Assembly: GCA_041941305.1 (NCBI GenBank)
Contig: JBGTQJ010000027.1
Coordinates: 62,001-126,000 of the forward strand
Length of the DNA stretch: 64,000 nt
Origin: JANSWP01 sp041941305
GTDB lineage: Bacteria > Bacteroidota > Bacteroidia > Chitinophagales > Saprospiraceae
Direction: 5' to 3'
Positions within the stretch are counted from its first letter, which is position 1. Every line of letters begins with the position of its first letter. Made by a program: the position numbers and the translations under genes. The notes under the pieces are model-generated. The model was not told where the DNA came from and did not search any database. It worked only from the letters and a program-made list of their open reading frames with translations. This document shows positions 28,670 through 37,095 of the stretch, one piece after another.

Positions 28670-30202
28670 ATGAAAAAGACTATTTACCTATTAAGCCTGG
28701 CTATTGGGCTTCTATCTCCTCTTCATGCTCAAATCTTTGTCAATAAATCGGCAATCGGCAATAATGACGGTACCTCATGGGAAAACGCTTACACCGACTT
28801 ACAAAATGCACTTTTAAATGCCCAAAACGGAAACCAAATTTGGGTAGCTGAAGGCACCTATAAACCTACAGATGGAACTGACAGAAAAATCTCCTTTGTC
28901 ATGAAAAAAGGAGTCTCCATATATGGTGGGTTTAAAGGGGACGAAAAAGAACTTTATGAAAGAGATTGGTTAAATCACCTGACCATTTTAAGTGGTGACA
29001 TTGGCACGCCCAATGATATGAGTGACAACAGTTACAACGTTCTTGAGAATAAAAACAACAATTTGAACAGCTCCGCAATGCTCGATGGCTTTATCATCAC
29101 CGCAGGCAATGCCAATGACCCCGAACCTTATGAGCGGGGCGGTGGGATGTTTAACAAGGGCTCCTCTCCCAAAATAGTGAATTGCCATTTTTTTCAAAAT
29201 GGTGGTCAGTATGGGGCAGGGATTTACAATTTAGCAAATTCAAATCCTCAAATTATCAATTGCCGTTTTACAGAAAATACGACCACAGGTGGTGGTGGCG
29301 GTATTTATAACTTCCTTTTTTCTTCTCCCGAGATTGTGAATTGTGAAATTTCGGGCAATGAGGCTTTGAGTCAATTCGGCGGTGGCATTTACAATTTTCA
29401 ATCTTCTCCTGTACTTATCAATTGCCTTATCTCTGGCAATAAAGCCCTTCGCGGGGGTGGTATTTATAATACGAATCACTCAGAGCCTCATTTGATTAAT
29501 TGCACCCTATCAGGCAATTTCGCTCAGGAAGACGGAGGCGGTTTATTCAACTTTGGTTCTGAAAGTTTTCTGAGCAATACCATTGTATGGAACAATAAAG
29601 TTGAGCATGGAATTCTGCTTCAAAGTGAAAGCAATTATAATCTTGCGGATGGGGCTATAAACATGAAGTTCAGCTTGGTACAACATTTTTTTGAATCTGA
29701 ATTGCCAGGTAACTTGAATGGAATCGGTTCTGAAAATGACCCTCTCTTTTATGAGCCCATTGCTCCCGATGAAGCTCCCACAACGAATGGTAACTTCCAA
29801 TTAACCACTCAATCTCCACTTATTGATAAAGGCAATAATAAAATCAATACCTCCTATACCGATTTGGAAGGTAATAGTCGAATCATTGGTGGTATAATTG
29901 ATTTAGGGGCATTTGAATATGAAGAATTGGTTGGTTTGCAAGCATTTGAATTACACAGAGCACAAATTGATGTTTTCCCGAATCCTTCAAATGGGATTTT
30001 ACACATAAAAACACCTGAAAACCTGGAAATGGAAGCCTTAAGTATTTGGGATGAGCAGGGAATAAGTATCAAACAAGAGGTTATTATTGGGAAAGATAAT
30101 GTTTTGATAATCAATGCAGAAGAATTGAATTCAGGATATTATTTCCTACAGCTAAAAACCAATAAGGGAGTATTTAATCAGAAAGTTTTCTTTACCCATT
30201 GA
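28670..30202 (+). CDS. Right-handed beta-helix protein with T9SS sorting domain
   Basis: A 510-residue secreted protein. Signal peptide (MKKTIYLLSLAIGLLSPLHA), then IFVNKSAIGNNDGTSWENAY, the usual opening of choice-of-anchor-Q / pectate-lyase-like beta-helix proteins. The helix runs to ~410, with the repeat GGGiyN......p.i.nC.fsgN (for example GGGGIYN, INCRFTENT, VNCEISGNEA, INCLISGNKA). The C terminus (~430-510) is a T9SS type A sorting domain (DVFPNPSNGILHIKTPEN). No catalytic residues of polysaccharide lyases can be identified, so an adhesive or carbohydrate-binding surface role is as likely as an enzymatic one. Confidence 0.85.
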   Translation: MKKTIYLLSLAIGLLSPLHAQIFVNKSAIGNNDGTSWENAYTDLQNALLNAQNGNQIWVAEGTYKPTDGTDRKISFVMKKGVSIYGGFKGDEKELYERDWLNHLTILSGDIGTPNDMSDNSYNVLENKNNNLNSSAMLDGFIITAGNANDPEPYERGGGMFNKGSSPKIVNCHFFQNGGQYGAGIYNLANSNPQIINCRFTENTTTGGGGGIYNFLFSSPEIVNCEISGNEALSQFGGGIYNFQSSPVLINCLISGNKALRGGGIYNTNHSEPHLINCTLSGNFAQEDGGGLFNFGSESFLSNTIVWNNKVEHGILLQSESNYNLADGAINMKFSLVQHFFESELPGNLNGIGSENDPLFYEPIAPDEAPTTNGNFQLTTQSPLIDKGNNKINTSYTDLEGNSRIIGGIIDLGAFEYEELVGLQAFELHRAQIDVFPNPSNGILHIKTPENLEMEALSIWDEQGISIKQEVIIGKDNVLIINAEELNSGYYFLQLKTNKGVFNQKVFFTH

Positions 30203-30325
30203 GTAATTAGAACACCTAGACATCAGTAGCAATCATAAATCTATAAACAATGAGCAAACACATTATAGTCTGAGAATGACAGTTTTTTAGAATCCCCACA
30301 TTGTTGTTCTACAATTTAGAAAAAG

Positions 30326-31264
30326 TCAATCAACGATGGATTTCCGCTCAAATACCTTCTTCAAATAAGGATAACTAAACACCACTCCCAAAATCAATAG
30401 CACCCCCCAATAAAACCCCGCTGATAATTCCTGATTTTCTTTCAAAATCACGATGGCGAGTAAGATCCCATAAACAGGTTCCAGGTTTACAGTTAAATTG
30501 GCAGCAAAAGCAGAAATGTATTTTAATGCCCTAAGGGCTAATACATATCCTAAAGTAGTACAAAGTAATGAGAGAATGATGAGGTAGATCAAATCTTTAC
30601 CTGTGGGCCAAAACTTCAATCCTTCTACCGTTCCAAAATAAAAAGGAAGGATTAGACTGATAAACAGAAAAGAGCTTCCCAATTCCAGAAAGGTAATATT
30701 TAATGGTTCAGTTTTGTGAATGTATTTTTTATTCAGGGTTCCAAAAAGGGACATGAAGAAAGCAGACAACAAACCAATCCAAAGTCCAAGTTGCATGGAC
30801 AATTCAGTGCTATCAACTATCATCATTAAACCAGGGACAATCAATAAACCAAGCGCAATTTCATACCATTTTATCTTTTGATTCATAAGCATTGGTTCCA
30901 AAAAGGCTGTAAATATTGCTCCGGTAGCAAGCGCCACAAGGCAGATAGAAGCATTCGCTAAATGAATTGACAGGAAAAAAGTAATCCAATGAAGCGCGAC
31001 CAAAATACCAATGCCTACAAATTGCAAAATGGTTTTCAATGGCAATTCTCGAAATAATTTCCCCACCTTAATCAAGAAAAGCAAGCTGACCGAAGTAAAC
31101 AACACTCTCCACCAAACCAATACTGTTGCATCCAGTTGGATCAACTTCCCCAATACCGCTGTAAATCCAAAAAGGACCGTTGCAAAGTGCAATTCGAGAT
31201 ATGCCCTGGAGGTAGGATTCATGCGCAATGTAGCTTGGTTGTAATAGGAAGTGATCGTATCCAT
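30326..31264 (-). CDS. EamA-family (DMT) transporter
   Basis: A 312-residue inner-membrane protein with about ten hydrophobic segments in two EamA halves (first half ~18-150, second ~165-300). The conserved glycine/proline pattern of the drug/metabolite transporter superfamily is visible (FAANLTVNLEPVYGILLAI near the C terminus). The substrate cannot be predicted. An in-frame ATG at 31222 would give 298 residues, closer to the family's usual length; the longer form adds MDTITSYYNQATLR. It converges on the beta-helix gene, and a 388-bp gap separates it from the peroxiredoxin gene. Confidence 0.85.
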   Translation of the reverse strand: MDTITSYYNQATLRMNPTSRAYLELHFATVLFGFTAVLGKLIQLDATVLVWWRVLFTSVSLLFLIKVGKLFRELPLKTILQFVGIGILVALHWITFFLSIHLANASICLVALATGAIFTAFLEPMLMNQKIKWYEIALGLLIVPGLMMIVDSTELSMQLGLWIGLLSAFFMSLFGTLNKKYIHKTEPLNITFLELGSSFLFISLILPFYFGTVEGLKFWPTGKDLIYLIILSLLCTTLGYVLALRALKYISAFAANLTVNLEPVYGILLAIVILKENQELSAGFYWGVLLILGVVFSYPYLKKVFERKSIVD

Positions 31265-31375
31265 GATTTTCAGATAGGCAATTCAAACGTCTTTTTTCCA
31301 ACCTTTCCGATAAATCAAGCATACTTAAACAGAAATTTAACAAGGGTAAAGCAAAGAAAATTAGGTAGGTCGCAG

Positions 31376-31383
31376 TATCTTTG
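31376..31383 (+). promoter_or_regulatory. Candidate -7 box with a long leader before the peroxiredoxin gene
   Basis: TATCTTTG matches TAnnTTTG and is followed by TGCGCA, as at other promoter candidates here. It lies 269 bases before the peroxiredoxin ATG. The leader contains an imperfect stem-loop (ATGAAAC-TTTAGGA near 31425 facing TCCTTTAGGGTTTCAT near 31481-31496). The rest of the 388-bp gap shows nothing recognisable. A closer promoter may exist. Confidence 0.35.
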
Positions 31384-31652
31384 TGCGCATTTTAATGAAT
31401 GCTTAACAATGAAAAGGTGATTCATATGAAACTTTAGGAGATATTTCGTACCAATAAATCTCTTTTTTGAACCAAAATGGTCCTTTAGGGTTTCATAAAC
31501 TAGTTTTTAGAATCACTTTTACAGATGGTCGGTGTTTAGGAATTTGGCAAAAAATAAGCTACCCCATCTAACTTGTTACTTGAGGTACCTTATTTATTTC
31601 CAAACCCCTTAAAAATCATCATTTGTAAATCAAAATCGAAAATCAACTTCAC

Positions 31653-32123
31653 ATGGCAATTAAAGTAGGAGATAAAGCACCTGATTTTACACTTTATGAC
31701 TCGGAAAAACAAGAAGTAGCACTAGAAAGCTACAAAGGCAAAAATGTCGTTTTGTTATTTTTCCCATTAGCCTTTACAGGAGTCTGCACCAAAGAATTGT
31801 GCATGATGCGTGATGATATTGCGACATATGGCAATTTAGACGCTGAAATTTTAGCAGTTTCTGTGGACACTATTTTCACACTAGGCAAATTTAAAGCCGA
31901 ACAGAGTTTAAATTTCCCCTTATTGTCTGATTTCAACAAGGAGGTATCCAGAGCTTACGATGCCTTGTATGAAGAATTTGTTTTGGGGATGAAAGGCGTC
32001 GCAAAACGCTCTGCTTTCGTTATAGATAAAGAAGGTACCGTTCAATATACAGAAGTTTTGGAAAGTGCCGGAGATTTACCGAACTTTGAAGCAGTGAAAA
32101 ATACATTGGCTTCCTTGAATTAA
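31653..32123 (+). CDS. Peroxiredoxin (AhpC/TSA family)
   Basis: A 156-residue thiol peroxidase that reduces H2O2 and organic peroxides in the cytoplasm. The peroxidatic motif PLAFTGVC (P38, T42, C45) is intact, and C50 five residues later is in the position of the resolving Cys of the PrxQ/Bcp class. Full length for the family, with the thioredoxin-fold opening GDKAPDFTLYD. The start is the first ATG, just before the conserved VGDKAPDF. clpS follows 54 bases downstream without a visible terminator, so co-transcription is possible. Confidence 0.93.
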   Translation: MAIKVGDKAPDFTLYDSEKQEVALESYKGKNVVLLFFPLAFTGVCTKELCMMRDDIATYGNLDAEILAVSVDTIFTLGKFKAEQSLNFPLLSDFNKEVSRAYDALYEEFVLGMKGVAKRSAFVIDKEGTVQYTEVLESAGDLPNFEAVKNTLASLN

Positions 32124-32177
32124 TTGGGATCCGTTATATTTTTTATTTGCATCATTGCAAAAGCTAAACTTAAGCTT

Positions 32178-32474
32178 ATGATTCACAACCACTTAACCGA
32201 AGAATTAGAAGAAGTTATTGTTGAAGAAGAATTGTCGGACACCGGTACTGGCGAACAGTCAGAGCTTATTGTTTACAATGACGATTTCAACACTTTTGAT
32301 TGGGTCATCAAATGTTTTATGGAAATTTTGGGACACAGTCGCCAACAATCTGAACAATTGTCCCTGTTGATTCACTTTAAAGGTAAAGCGACTGTAAAAA
32401 CAGCTCCAAAATCTGAATTGAGACCACCCAGAGAAGCATTGACAGATCGTGGGCTATCTGCTGTAATTGAATAA
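32178..32474 (+). CDS. clpS: ClpS, adaptor of the Clp protease
   Basis: A 98-residue adaptor that hands proteins with N-terminal Leu, Phe, Tyr or Trp to ClpAP-type proteases. The ClpS core is present: LIVYNDDFNTFDWVIKCF (the NDDFNT loop that binds the N-degron) and the helix with HFKGKATVKTA. The start at 32178 fits the usual length; an upstream in-frame codon would add 18 hydrophobic residues foreign to the family. A clean terminator follows. aat, the enzyme that creates N-degrons, is next, so the two steps of the Leu/N-degron pathway lie side by side. Confidence 0.92.
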   Translation: MIHNHLTEELEEVIVEEELSDTGTGEQSELIVYNDDFNTFDWVIKCFMEILGHSRQQSEQLSLLIHFKGKATVKTAPKSELRPPREALTDRGLSAVIE

Positions 32475-32499
32475 TTTTCACTTGAAAAGATAAATTAAA

Positions 32500-32539
32500 A
32501 ACGAGCAAAGTCTATTATTCACTTTGCTCGTTTTTTTTT
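32500..32539 (+). terminator. Rho-independent terminator of clpS
   Basis: A perfect 12-bp stem (AACGAGCAAAGT / ACTTTGCTCGTT, 32500-32511 and 32521-32532) with a 9-base loop runs straight into a tract of nine T's. A textbook intrinsic terminator, 26 bases after the clpS stop. Confidence 0.92.
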
Positions 32540-32683
32540 CGACTTTTTCCCAAAATGAAAAACAGAAATAAAATGGTATTCAATTGATATCATTCCCAAT
32601 CACAGAGAAATCATTGACTCAACTGTTGATGAATTTTTAGATGGAATCCACCGATACATAGGATCGAAATAATCACAAAAAAA

Positions 32684-33391
32684 TTGCCAGTATATTTTCT
32701 TCAAGACGATGCCCTTGCCTTCCCTCATCCTGAATTATCAACAGAAGAAGGCATCCTTGCTGTAGGGGGAGATTTTTCCGCAAAAAGACTTTTGTTGGCT
32801 TATCAATATGGTATATTTCCCTGGAGCGATCCAAGTGAACCCATCATTTGGTGGTGTCCAGATCCTCGTTTTGTGCTCCTTCCAAAAGATTTGAAAATTG
32901 CCAAAAGCATGCGTTCCTATTTCAACCAAAAAAAGTTTGAAGTGACGATAGACCAGGCTTTTGAAAGCGTTATGCAAAACTGTGCTGATGTAAAACGAAA
33001 TAGACAATCGGGCACCTGGATATCAGAGCAAATGATACAGGGTTATACTCGGTTACATGACCTAGGATTTGCACATTCAGTTGAGGTGTGGAAATCGGGG
33101 AACCTGGTAGGAGGATTGTATGGAATTGCTTTGGGCAAAGTATTTTTTGGTGAATCCATGTTCACGCTTGAAAGCAATGCCTCAAAGTTTGGTTTCATAT
33201 CATTGGTTCGATTTTTAGAAAAACATGATTTCCAACTAATCGATTGCCAGCAACAAACACCACATTTGGGAAGTCTGGGTGCGAAAACTATTCCCAGAAA
33301 AGATTTTTTGGACATTTTGGAACGGAATGATTTGTCGAAGACTTTAAGGGGGAACTGGGGAGAAATTTTTCAAAAGCATCAAAGCTCTTAA
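32684..33391 (+). CDS. aat: Leucyl/phenylalanyl-tRNA-protein transferase
   Basis: A 235-residue enzyme that moves Leu or Phe from its tRNA to the N-terminal Arg or Lys of proteins, making them ClpS substrates. Family hallmarks: FPHPELSTEEGILAVGGDF, YGIFPWSDPSEPIIWWCPDP, SGTWISEQMIQGY, and VGGLYGIALGKVFFGESMF, then DCQQQTPHLGSLGA. Length is typical. The only start consistent with the family N terminus (MPVYFL) is the TTG at 32684; no in-frame ATG lies upstream before stops. It has its own unit after the clpS terminator. Confidence 0.94.
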   Translation: MPVYFLQDDALAFPHPELSTEEGILAVGGDFSAKRLLLAYQYGIFPWSDPSEPIIWWCPDPRFVLLPKDLKIAKSMRSYFNQKKFEVTIDQAFESVMQNCADVKRNRQSGTWISEQMIQGYTRLHDLGFAHSVEVWKSGNLVGGLYGIALGKVFFGESMFTLESNASKFGFISLVRFLEKHDFQLIDCQQQTPHLGSLGAKTIPRKDFLDILERNDLSKTLRGNWGEIFQKHQSS

Positions 33392-33445
33392 ATAGCTCAC
33401 CTCTTGTACTTCTGATAAATATTCAAATTATTTCCATTCGTTTGC

Positions 33446-33453
33446 TATTTTTG
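33446..33453 (+). promoter_or_regulatory. -7 box of the Gfo/Idh/MocA gene
   Basis: TATTTTTG, matching TAnnTTTG, ends 26 bases before the ATG at 33480. No convincing -33 TTG is seen at 19-20 bases upstream. Confidence 0.4.
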
Positions 33454-33479
33454 ACCTTTCTGTAAAAAAATATACAACC

Positions 33480-34841
33480 ATGACACACCTACAAAATGAA
33501 AAATCTTCTGGCATTAATCGCCGGACTTTTGTTAAAAATACTGCACTTGCAACTGGCGGACTGGTGATGAGTAGCCAAATGGCGATGGCTGCCAAGGCTC
33601 ATATCGATGGCGATGATACCATTAAAATTGGATTGATTGGATGTGGAGGAAGAGGAACCGGGGCCGTAGTACAGGCCTTACTCGCAAATCAAAACGTGAA
33701 ATTGGTCGCTATGGCTGATGCCTTCCGTGACAACTTGGATAAATGCTATAATACCATTACAGATCCTGAATTCAAAGACTGGTCAAGAGAGGAACCTGTG
33801 AATGTAAGTGACCGGGTTGAGGTTCCAGAAGAGCATAAATTTGACGGTTTTGATGGCTACCAAAAAGTAATTCCGCTAGTTGATGTAGTGATTTTGACAA
33901 CCCCTCCAGGCTTCCGTCCCATGCATTTTGAGGCGGCAATTCGGGCCGGAAAACATGTGTTTATGGAAAAACCGCTTGCGGTAGATGCTCCTGGAGTTCG
34001 GAAAGTATTGGAGGTTGCAGAAATGGCTAAAAAGAAGAAATTAAATGTGGTGGTTGGTTTGCAGAGGCATTATCAAACAGTTTATAAAAAGTGGGTGGAA
34101 TTACTACATGAAGGCGTAATTGGAGATATCGTGACATCCAGGGTTTACTGGAACAGCGACGGCGTTTGGGAACGACCACGCCAACCTGGTCAGACAGAAA
34201 TGGAATACCAAATGCGCAATTGGTATTACTTCAATTGGTTATGTGGTGACCACATTAATGAACAGCATATTCACAATCTGGATGTCGGTAATTGGGTCAA
34301 AAAAGATTATCCAGTAAGAGCACATGGTATGGGAGGGCGACAAGTCCGAAATGGCAAAGAGCACGGAGAGATTTTTGATCACCATTTTGTAGAGTTCGAA
34401 TATGCCGATGGCAGCAGAATGTATAGTCAATGCCGTCACATAAAAGGATGTGCCAGTAGAGTGACCGAAGCATTTCATGGAACCAATGGTTCCGCACCTA
34501 AACCTGGTTTGATTTTGACGAAAAGCGGTCATACCATCTTCAAACACGATGGTAGGAGAGATCCAAACCCCTACCAAGTAGAGCACGACAAGTTATTTGC
34601 AGCCATTGCAAATGGAGACTATAAATTCGACGATACCGAAAATGGAGCAAAAAGCACCATGACTGCCATTTTGGGAAGGATGGCCACCTACTCAGGACAA
34701 ATTGTAGAATGGGAAGATGCAATTAATTCAGAATTGAATTTGGCACCTGAAGTATATGCCTGGGATGCCAATCCACCAATTCTTCCCAATGATAAGGGCT
34801 ATTATCCAATACCAGTACCTGGCGTGACTAAAGTCATGTAG
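33480..34841 (+). CDS. Gfo/Idh/MocA-family oxidoreductase with Tat signal
   Basis: A 453-residue NAD(P)-dependent oxidoreductase of the sugar/inositol dehydrogenase superfamily. A twin-arginine signal (NRRTFVK, R14-R15, then a hydrophobic stretch to ~38) predicts export of the folded, cofactor-loaded enzyme. The Rossmann motif IGLIGCGGRGTG (~50-60) and the catalytic-lysine block EKPLAVD (~162-168) are present, and the C-terminal domain contains HIHNLDVGNWV. Secreted members in Bacteroidota often act on sugars or glycosides; the substrate is unknown. A stem-loop follows the stop. Confidence 0.9.
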   Translation: MTHLQNEKSSGINRRTFVKNTALATGGLVMSSQMAMAAKAHIDGDDTIKIGLIGCGGRGTGAVVQALLANQNVKLVAMADAFRDNLDKCYNTITDPEFKDWSREEPVNVSDRVEVPEEHKFDGFDGYQKVIPLVDVVILTTPPGFRPMHFEAAIRAGKHVFMEKPLAVDAPGVRKVLEVAEMAKKKKLNVVVGLQRHYQTVYKKWVELLHEGVIGDIVTSRVYWNSDGVWERPRQPGQTEMEYQMRNWYYFNWLCGDHINEQHIHNLDVGNWVKKDYPVRAHGMGGRQVRNGKEHGEIFDHHFVEFEYADGSRMYSQCRHIKGCASRVTEAFHGTNGSAPKPGLILTKSGHTIFKHDGRRDPNPYQVEHDKLFAAIANGDYKFDDTENGAKSTMTAILGRMATYSGQIVEWEDAINSELNLAPEVYAWDANPPILPNDKGYYPIPVPGVTKVM

Positions 34842-34850
34842 GTGGATTTT

Positions 34851-34885
34851 TAGATGTGAAAGGTTTTTGAAATCTTTCACATCTA
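34851..34885. terminator. Bidirectional hairpin between convergent genes
   Basis: TAGATGTGAAAG and CTTTCACATCTA form a perfect 12-bp stem with an 11-base loop, ten bases after the oxidoreductase stop and 16 before the end of the opposing gene. It lacks a long T-tract. Confidence 0.65.
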
Positions 34886-34900
34886 TGCCTAATGGTTGTT

Positions 34901-35407
34901 TCAATCACAAATAATAAATTCCTGGTAATCAGTCTCATAATATCCAACAACACCCTTTTCCTTACATGTATTTTCATAAATTCCATTTAGAAAATACTGC
35001 TTCCCTCTTTCTAAATCATAGAAATTAAGATAATCTACAGATGCTAGGACTAAAATGCTTTGACCGGGCAGTAATTTAGTTAATGCATCTTCCCAATATC
35101 TCCTTTCCTGCATAGGAATAAAACACCCAATAAATGATGGTACAAGCAGTTTATGGCTTGAATCCCTTACTTCTGGCTTAATGTAAACTTTATTTTTATT
35201 AACCTCAATGGGATATTCAGAAATATTTTTCAAATTGAATTCTAAAGTAATCATTCCACTATCAGGTATGCAAGATTGGGGTAGAAGCTGGATTTCGAGC
35301 CTTTTATCAGAGCCAGAAATATTTTGTTGATAAATGCTCTTTTTCGAAAAGCAGCTTCCAAAAAAGAGAAGAAGGAAGCAATAGAGAAGTATAATTTTAA
35401 TAATCAT
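34901..35407 (-). CDS. Putative lipoprotein of unknown function
   Basis: A 168-residue protein with a hydrophobic leader and a good lipobox (FFGSC, Cys19). The rest is predicted mostly beta and resembles an Ig-like sandwich: MITLEFNLKNISEYPIEVN, then KLLPGQSILVLASVD. This pattern (net 'FNLKN.s..pi' and a late 'PGqs') occurs in small lipoproteins that may bind or inhibit proteases, but I cannot assign a family. Three further cysteines (C46, C94, C146) could form disulfides. Its base composition is AT-rich compared with the housekeeping genes around it, as is the neighbouring nucleotidyltransferase unit. Confidence 0.6.
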   Translation of the reverse strand: MIIKIILLYCFLLLFFGSCFSKKSIYQQNISGSDKRLEIQLLPQSCIPDSGMITLEFNLKNISEYPIEVNKNKVYIKPEVRDSSHKLLVPSFIGCFIPMQERRYWEDALTKLLPGQSILVLASVDYLNFYDLERGKQYFLNGIYENTCKEKGVVGYYETDYQEFIICD

Positions 35408-35439
35408 TTTTTAAAGGACGAATGAGCGATCCCCCAGGG

Positions 35440-35460
35440 TGGAAGTTTGGGGAACTTCCA
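35440..35460. repeat. Small perfect hairpin
   Basis: TGGAAGTT and AACTTCCA form an 8-bp stem around TGGGG, in the 131-bp gap between two minus-strand genes. It could end the two-gene unit that lies upstream on the minus strand. Confidence 0.4.
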
Positions 35461-35538
35461 AGTGAATGAACCGCAAACGGACGGGATGCAAATGCCAAAG
35501 AATCTGTCCTGAATGTTCAACTTATTGTTTTCTTGTTA

Positions 35539-35745
35539 TTAAGCAGCCATTTGTAATTTTAAATCCATTTCTTCAAAAAGCTTTAACAGGCTTTCTGTTA
35601 GGTCTTTTTTCACCTCATAGTATTGCTCAATTGCTAATTTGTCTGGGTTGTCAGTAGCCTTGTGAAAGGCTATTGCCTTGTTTAATCTCTCAATTTTTGC
35701 AAGTGTATGAAAAATTTCTATTTGATGTGCATCATTAATTTCCAT
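35539..35745 (-). CDS. Small helical protein paired with a nucleotidyltransferase
   Basis: A 68-residue protein, almost entirely alpha-helical by composition (IEIFHTLAKIERLNKAIAFH, then KKDLTESLLKLFEEMDLKL), suggesting a coiled coil or helical hairpin. Its ATG lies one base after the TAA of the upstream nucleotidyltransferase gene (TAA-T-ATG), so the two are surely translationally coupled. I do not recognise the family. The context is like that of toxin-antitoxin or modifier pairs in which a minimal nucleotidyltransferase has a small helical partner, but nothing in its sequence proves such a role. No promoter of its own is visible. Confidence 0.65.
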   Translation of the reverse strand: MEINDAHQIEIFHTLAKIERLNKAIAFHKATDNPDKLAIEQYYEVKKDLTESLLKLFEEMDLKLQMAA

Positions 35746-35746
35746 A

Positions 35747-36190
35747 TTATTTGAAATTTATTTGTATAAATCCTTTGGAGTTCTTTTTCCTATCTGTCGA
35801 AAATAAATGTCTCCACTCAATTTTGTCAAATTTAGTAAAGTTATGATTCTTGTGATTTTCGGGATAATCTTTGACAAAATAGCAATCCACTTTTTCAAAA
35901 AGCTTTTTTAGATTTCTTAATTCATTCTCTAGCAAATCATACTTTTTAAAATTAATAAAAGTCACTACATCGATATCCCCAGGTCGTAAACGTTTCGATG
36001 TAAAACTTCCATTGATCCATTGATGATAAAAACCGATTTCCAGTTCCTCCAATGCATTCAAAAAATTTTTATACTGCTCAAAAATCTGAACACGGTATTC
36101 ATTAATTACAAAATATCTAACAAATGTATCAAAATCAATAATCAATACATCATAAGGCTCTATATACCCATTTTTATCAAATTCTATCAT
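35747..36190 (-). CDS. DUF6932-like minimal nucleotidyltransferase
   Basis: A 147-residue protein with the opening FDKNGYIEP typical of DUF6932 proteins and the Pol-beta nucleotidyltransferase signature: WINGSF (G61-S62-F63) followed by PGDIDVV with D72 and D74, the pair of metal-binding acids. The site looks intact, so the protein could transfer a nucleotide to RNA, a protein or a small molecule. The start at 36190 (MIEFDKNGY) fits the family; a longer form begins at 36223. It is the first gene of a two-gene unit with the 68-residue helical protein. It lies beside panC on the same strand but with different composition (very AT-rich). Confidence 0.72.
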   Translation of the reverse strand: MIEFDKNGYIEPYDVLIIDFDTFVRYFVINEYRVQIFEQYKNFLNALEELEIGFYHQWINGSFTSKRLRPGDIDVVTFINFKKYDLLENELRNLKKLFEKVDCYFVKDYPENHKNHNFTKFDKIEWRHLFSTDRKKNSKGFIQINFK

Positions 36191-36240
36191 TTCCAAAAAT
36201 ACTTTTCGAATAAAAAGAAACAAAATTTAGAGATAATAAT

Positions 36241-37095
36241 TCAATCATCCTTTTTCAAAATCACATTATCAATCAACCTGACATCTCCAACCCAAACAGC
36301 GGCACAAGCCACCGCATAATTGGTATCCTCCAGGACTTCCACAGGTTGAAGGGTTCTGCCGTCAGCAATTTCAAAATACTCTGGCTTAAAGCCTGGGATG
36401 CTTAGTTTTCTCAAAGCAGCTTCTTTCAATTGACTTGGGAAAAAAGCATGCATATCTTTTTTAGTTTGTACCAGGGTTTCGCTAATCAAGACGGCTTGAT
36501 TTCGCAATTCAGGACTCAACCTTACATTTCTGCTACTCATGGCCAAGCCATCAGGTTCTCTCACAATAGGACACATTACTAGTAGGGTTTCAGTATTAAT
36601 CATTTCCAGCATCTTTTGAATGATGGTAAATTGTTGAAAATCTTTTTGTCCCATGTATAGCCTGTGTGGTTCGACGAGATTGAGTAATCGTTTAACTACC
36701 TGAGCTACCCCCTCAAAATGTCCTGGACGATGTTCTCCTTCCATCGTTTTATCCAATTTACCAAAATCAAAGTGCTCCTCCTTAGTGTCGTCCGGAGGAT
36801 AAACTTCTTCAACTGGAGGCATAAAAAGAATATCACACCCAACCTCTAAAAGTAGTTGGACGTCTTTACCTGGAGTTCGTGGATATTTATCCAGATCAGA
36901 AAGTTCATTGAATTGCGTTGGGTTAACGAAAATGCTGCAAACGGTGCAGTCATTTTCTTCCTTTGACCTTTTAATTAAAGACAAATGTCCTTTGTGTAAT
37001 GCCCCCATAGTCGGAGCAAAGCCAATTGACTTTCCATTATCTTTTTGTGCAGACAAGTACTTTTTTAAGTCTGAAACATTTTTAAACAATAACAT
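36241..37095 (-). CDS. panC: Pantoate-beta-alanine ligase
   Basis: A 284-residue cytoplasmic enzyme that joins D-pantoate and beta-alanine with ATP, the last step of pantothenate synthesis. The HIGH-type nucleotide motif PTMGALHKGH (28-37) and the KMSKS-like block AMSSRN are present, with FVNPTQFN and GQKDFQQ binding residues. Full length. panB and panD are not in the window. It diverges from the GT5-like gene; this panC / GT5-like / DUF4270 neighbourhood recurs in Bacteroidota. The 329-bp divergent gap (37096-37424) shows a -7 box only for the plus-strand gene. Confidence 0.95.
   Translation of the reverse strand: MLLFKNVSDLKKYLSAQKDNGKSIGFAPTMGALHKGHLSLIKRSKEENDCTVCSIFVNPTQFNELSDLDKYPRTPGKDVQLLLEVGCDILFMPPVEEVYPPDDTKEEHFDFGKLDKTMEGEHRPGHFEGVAQVVKRLLNLVEPHRLYMGQKDFQQFTIIQKMLEMINTETLLVMCPIVREPDGLAMSSRNVRLSPELRNQAVLISETLVQTKKDMHAFFPSQLKEAALRKLSIPGFKPEYFEIADGRTLQPVEVLEDTNYAVACAAVWVGDVRLIDNVILKKDD

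Noticed and set aside
35466..35657. A 63-codon plus-strand frame overlapping the small helical-protein gene
   Set aside because: It lies antisense to a gene with better context (coupled to the nucleotidyltransferase), is rich in Cys and has no recognisable signal or partner.
36020..36319. A 99-codon plus-strand frame opposite the nucleotidyltransferase and panC ends
   Set aside because: It is antisense to two supported genes and its composition (Ile, Asn, Lys) just mirrors AT-rich DNA.
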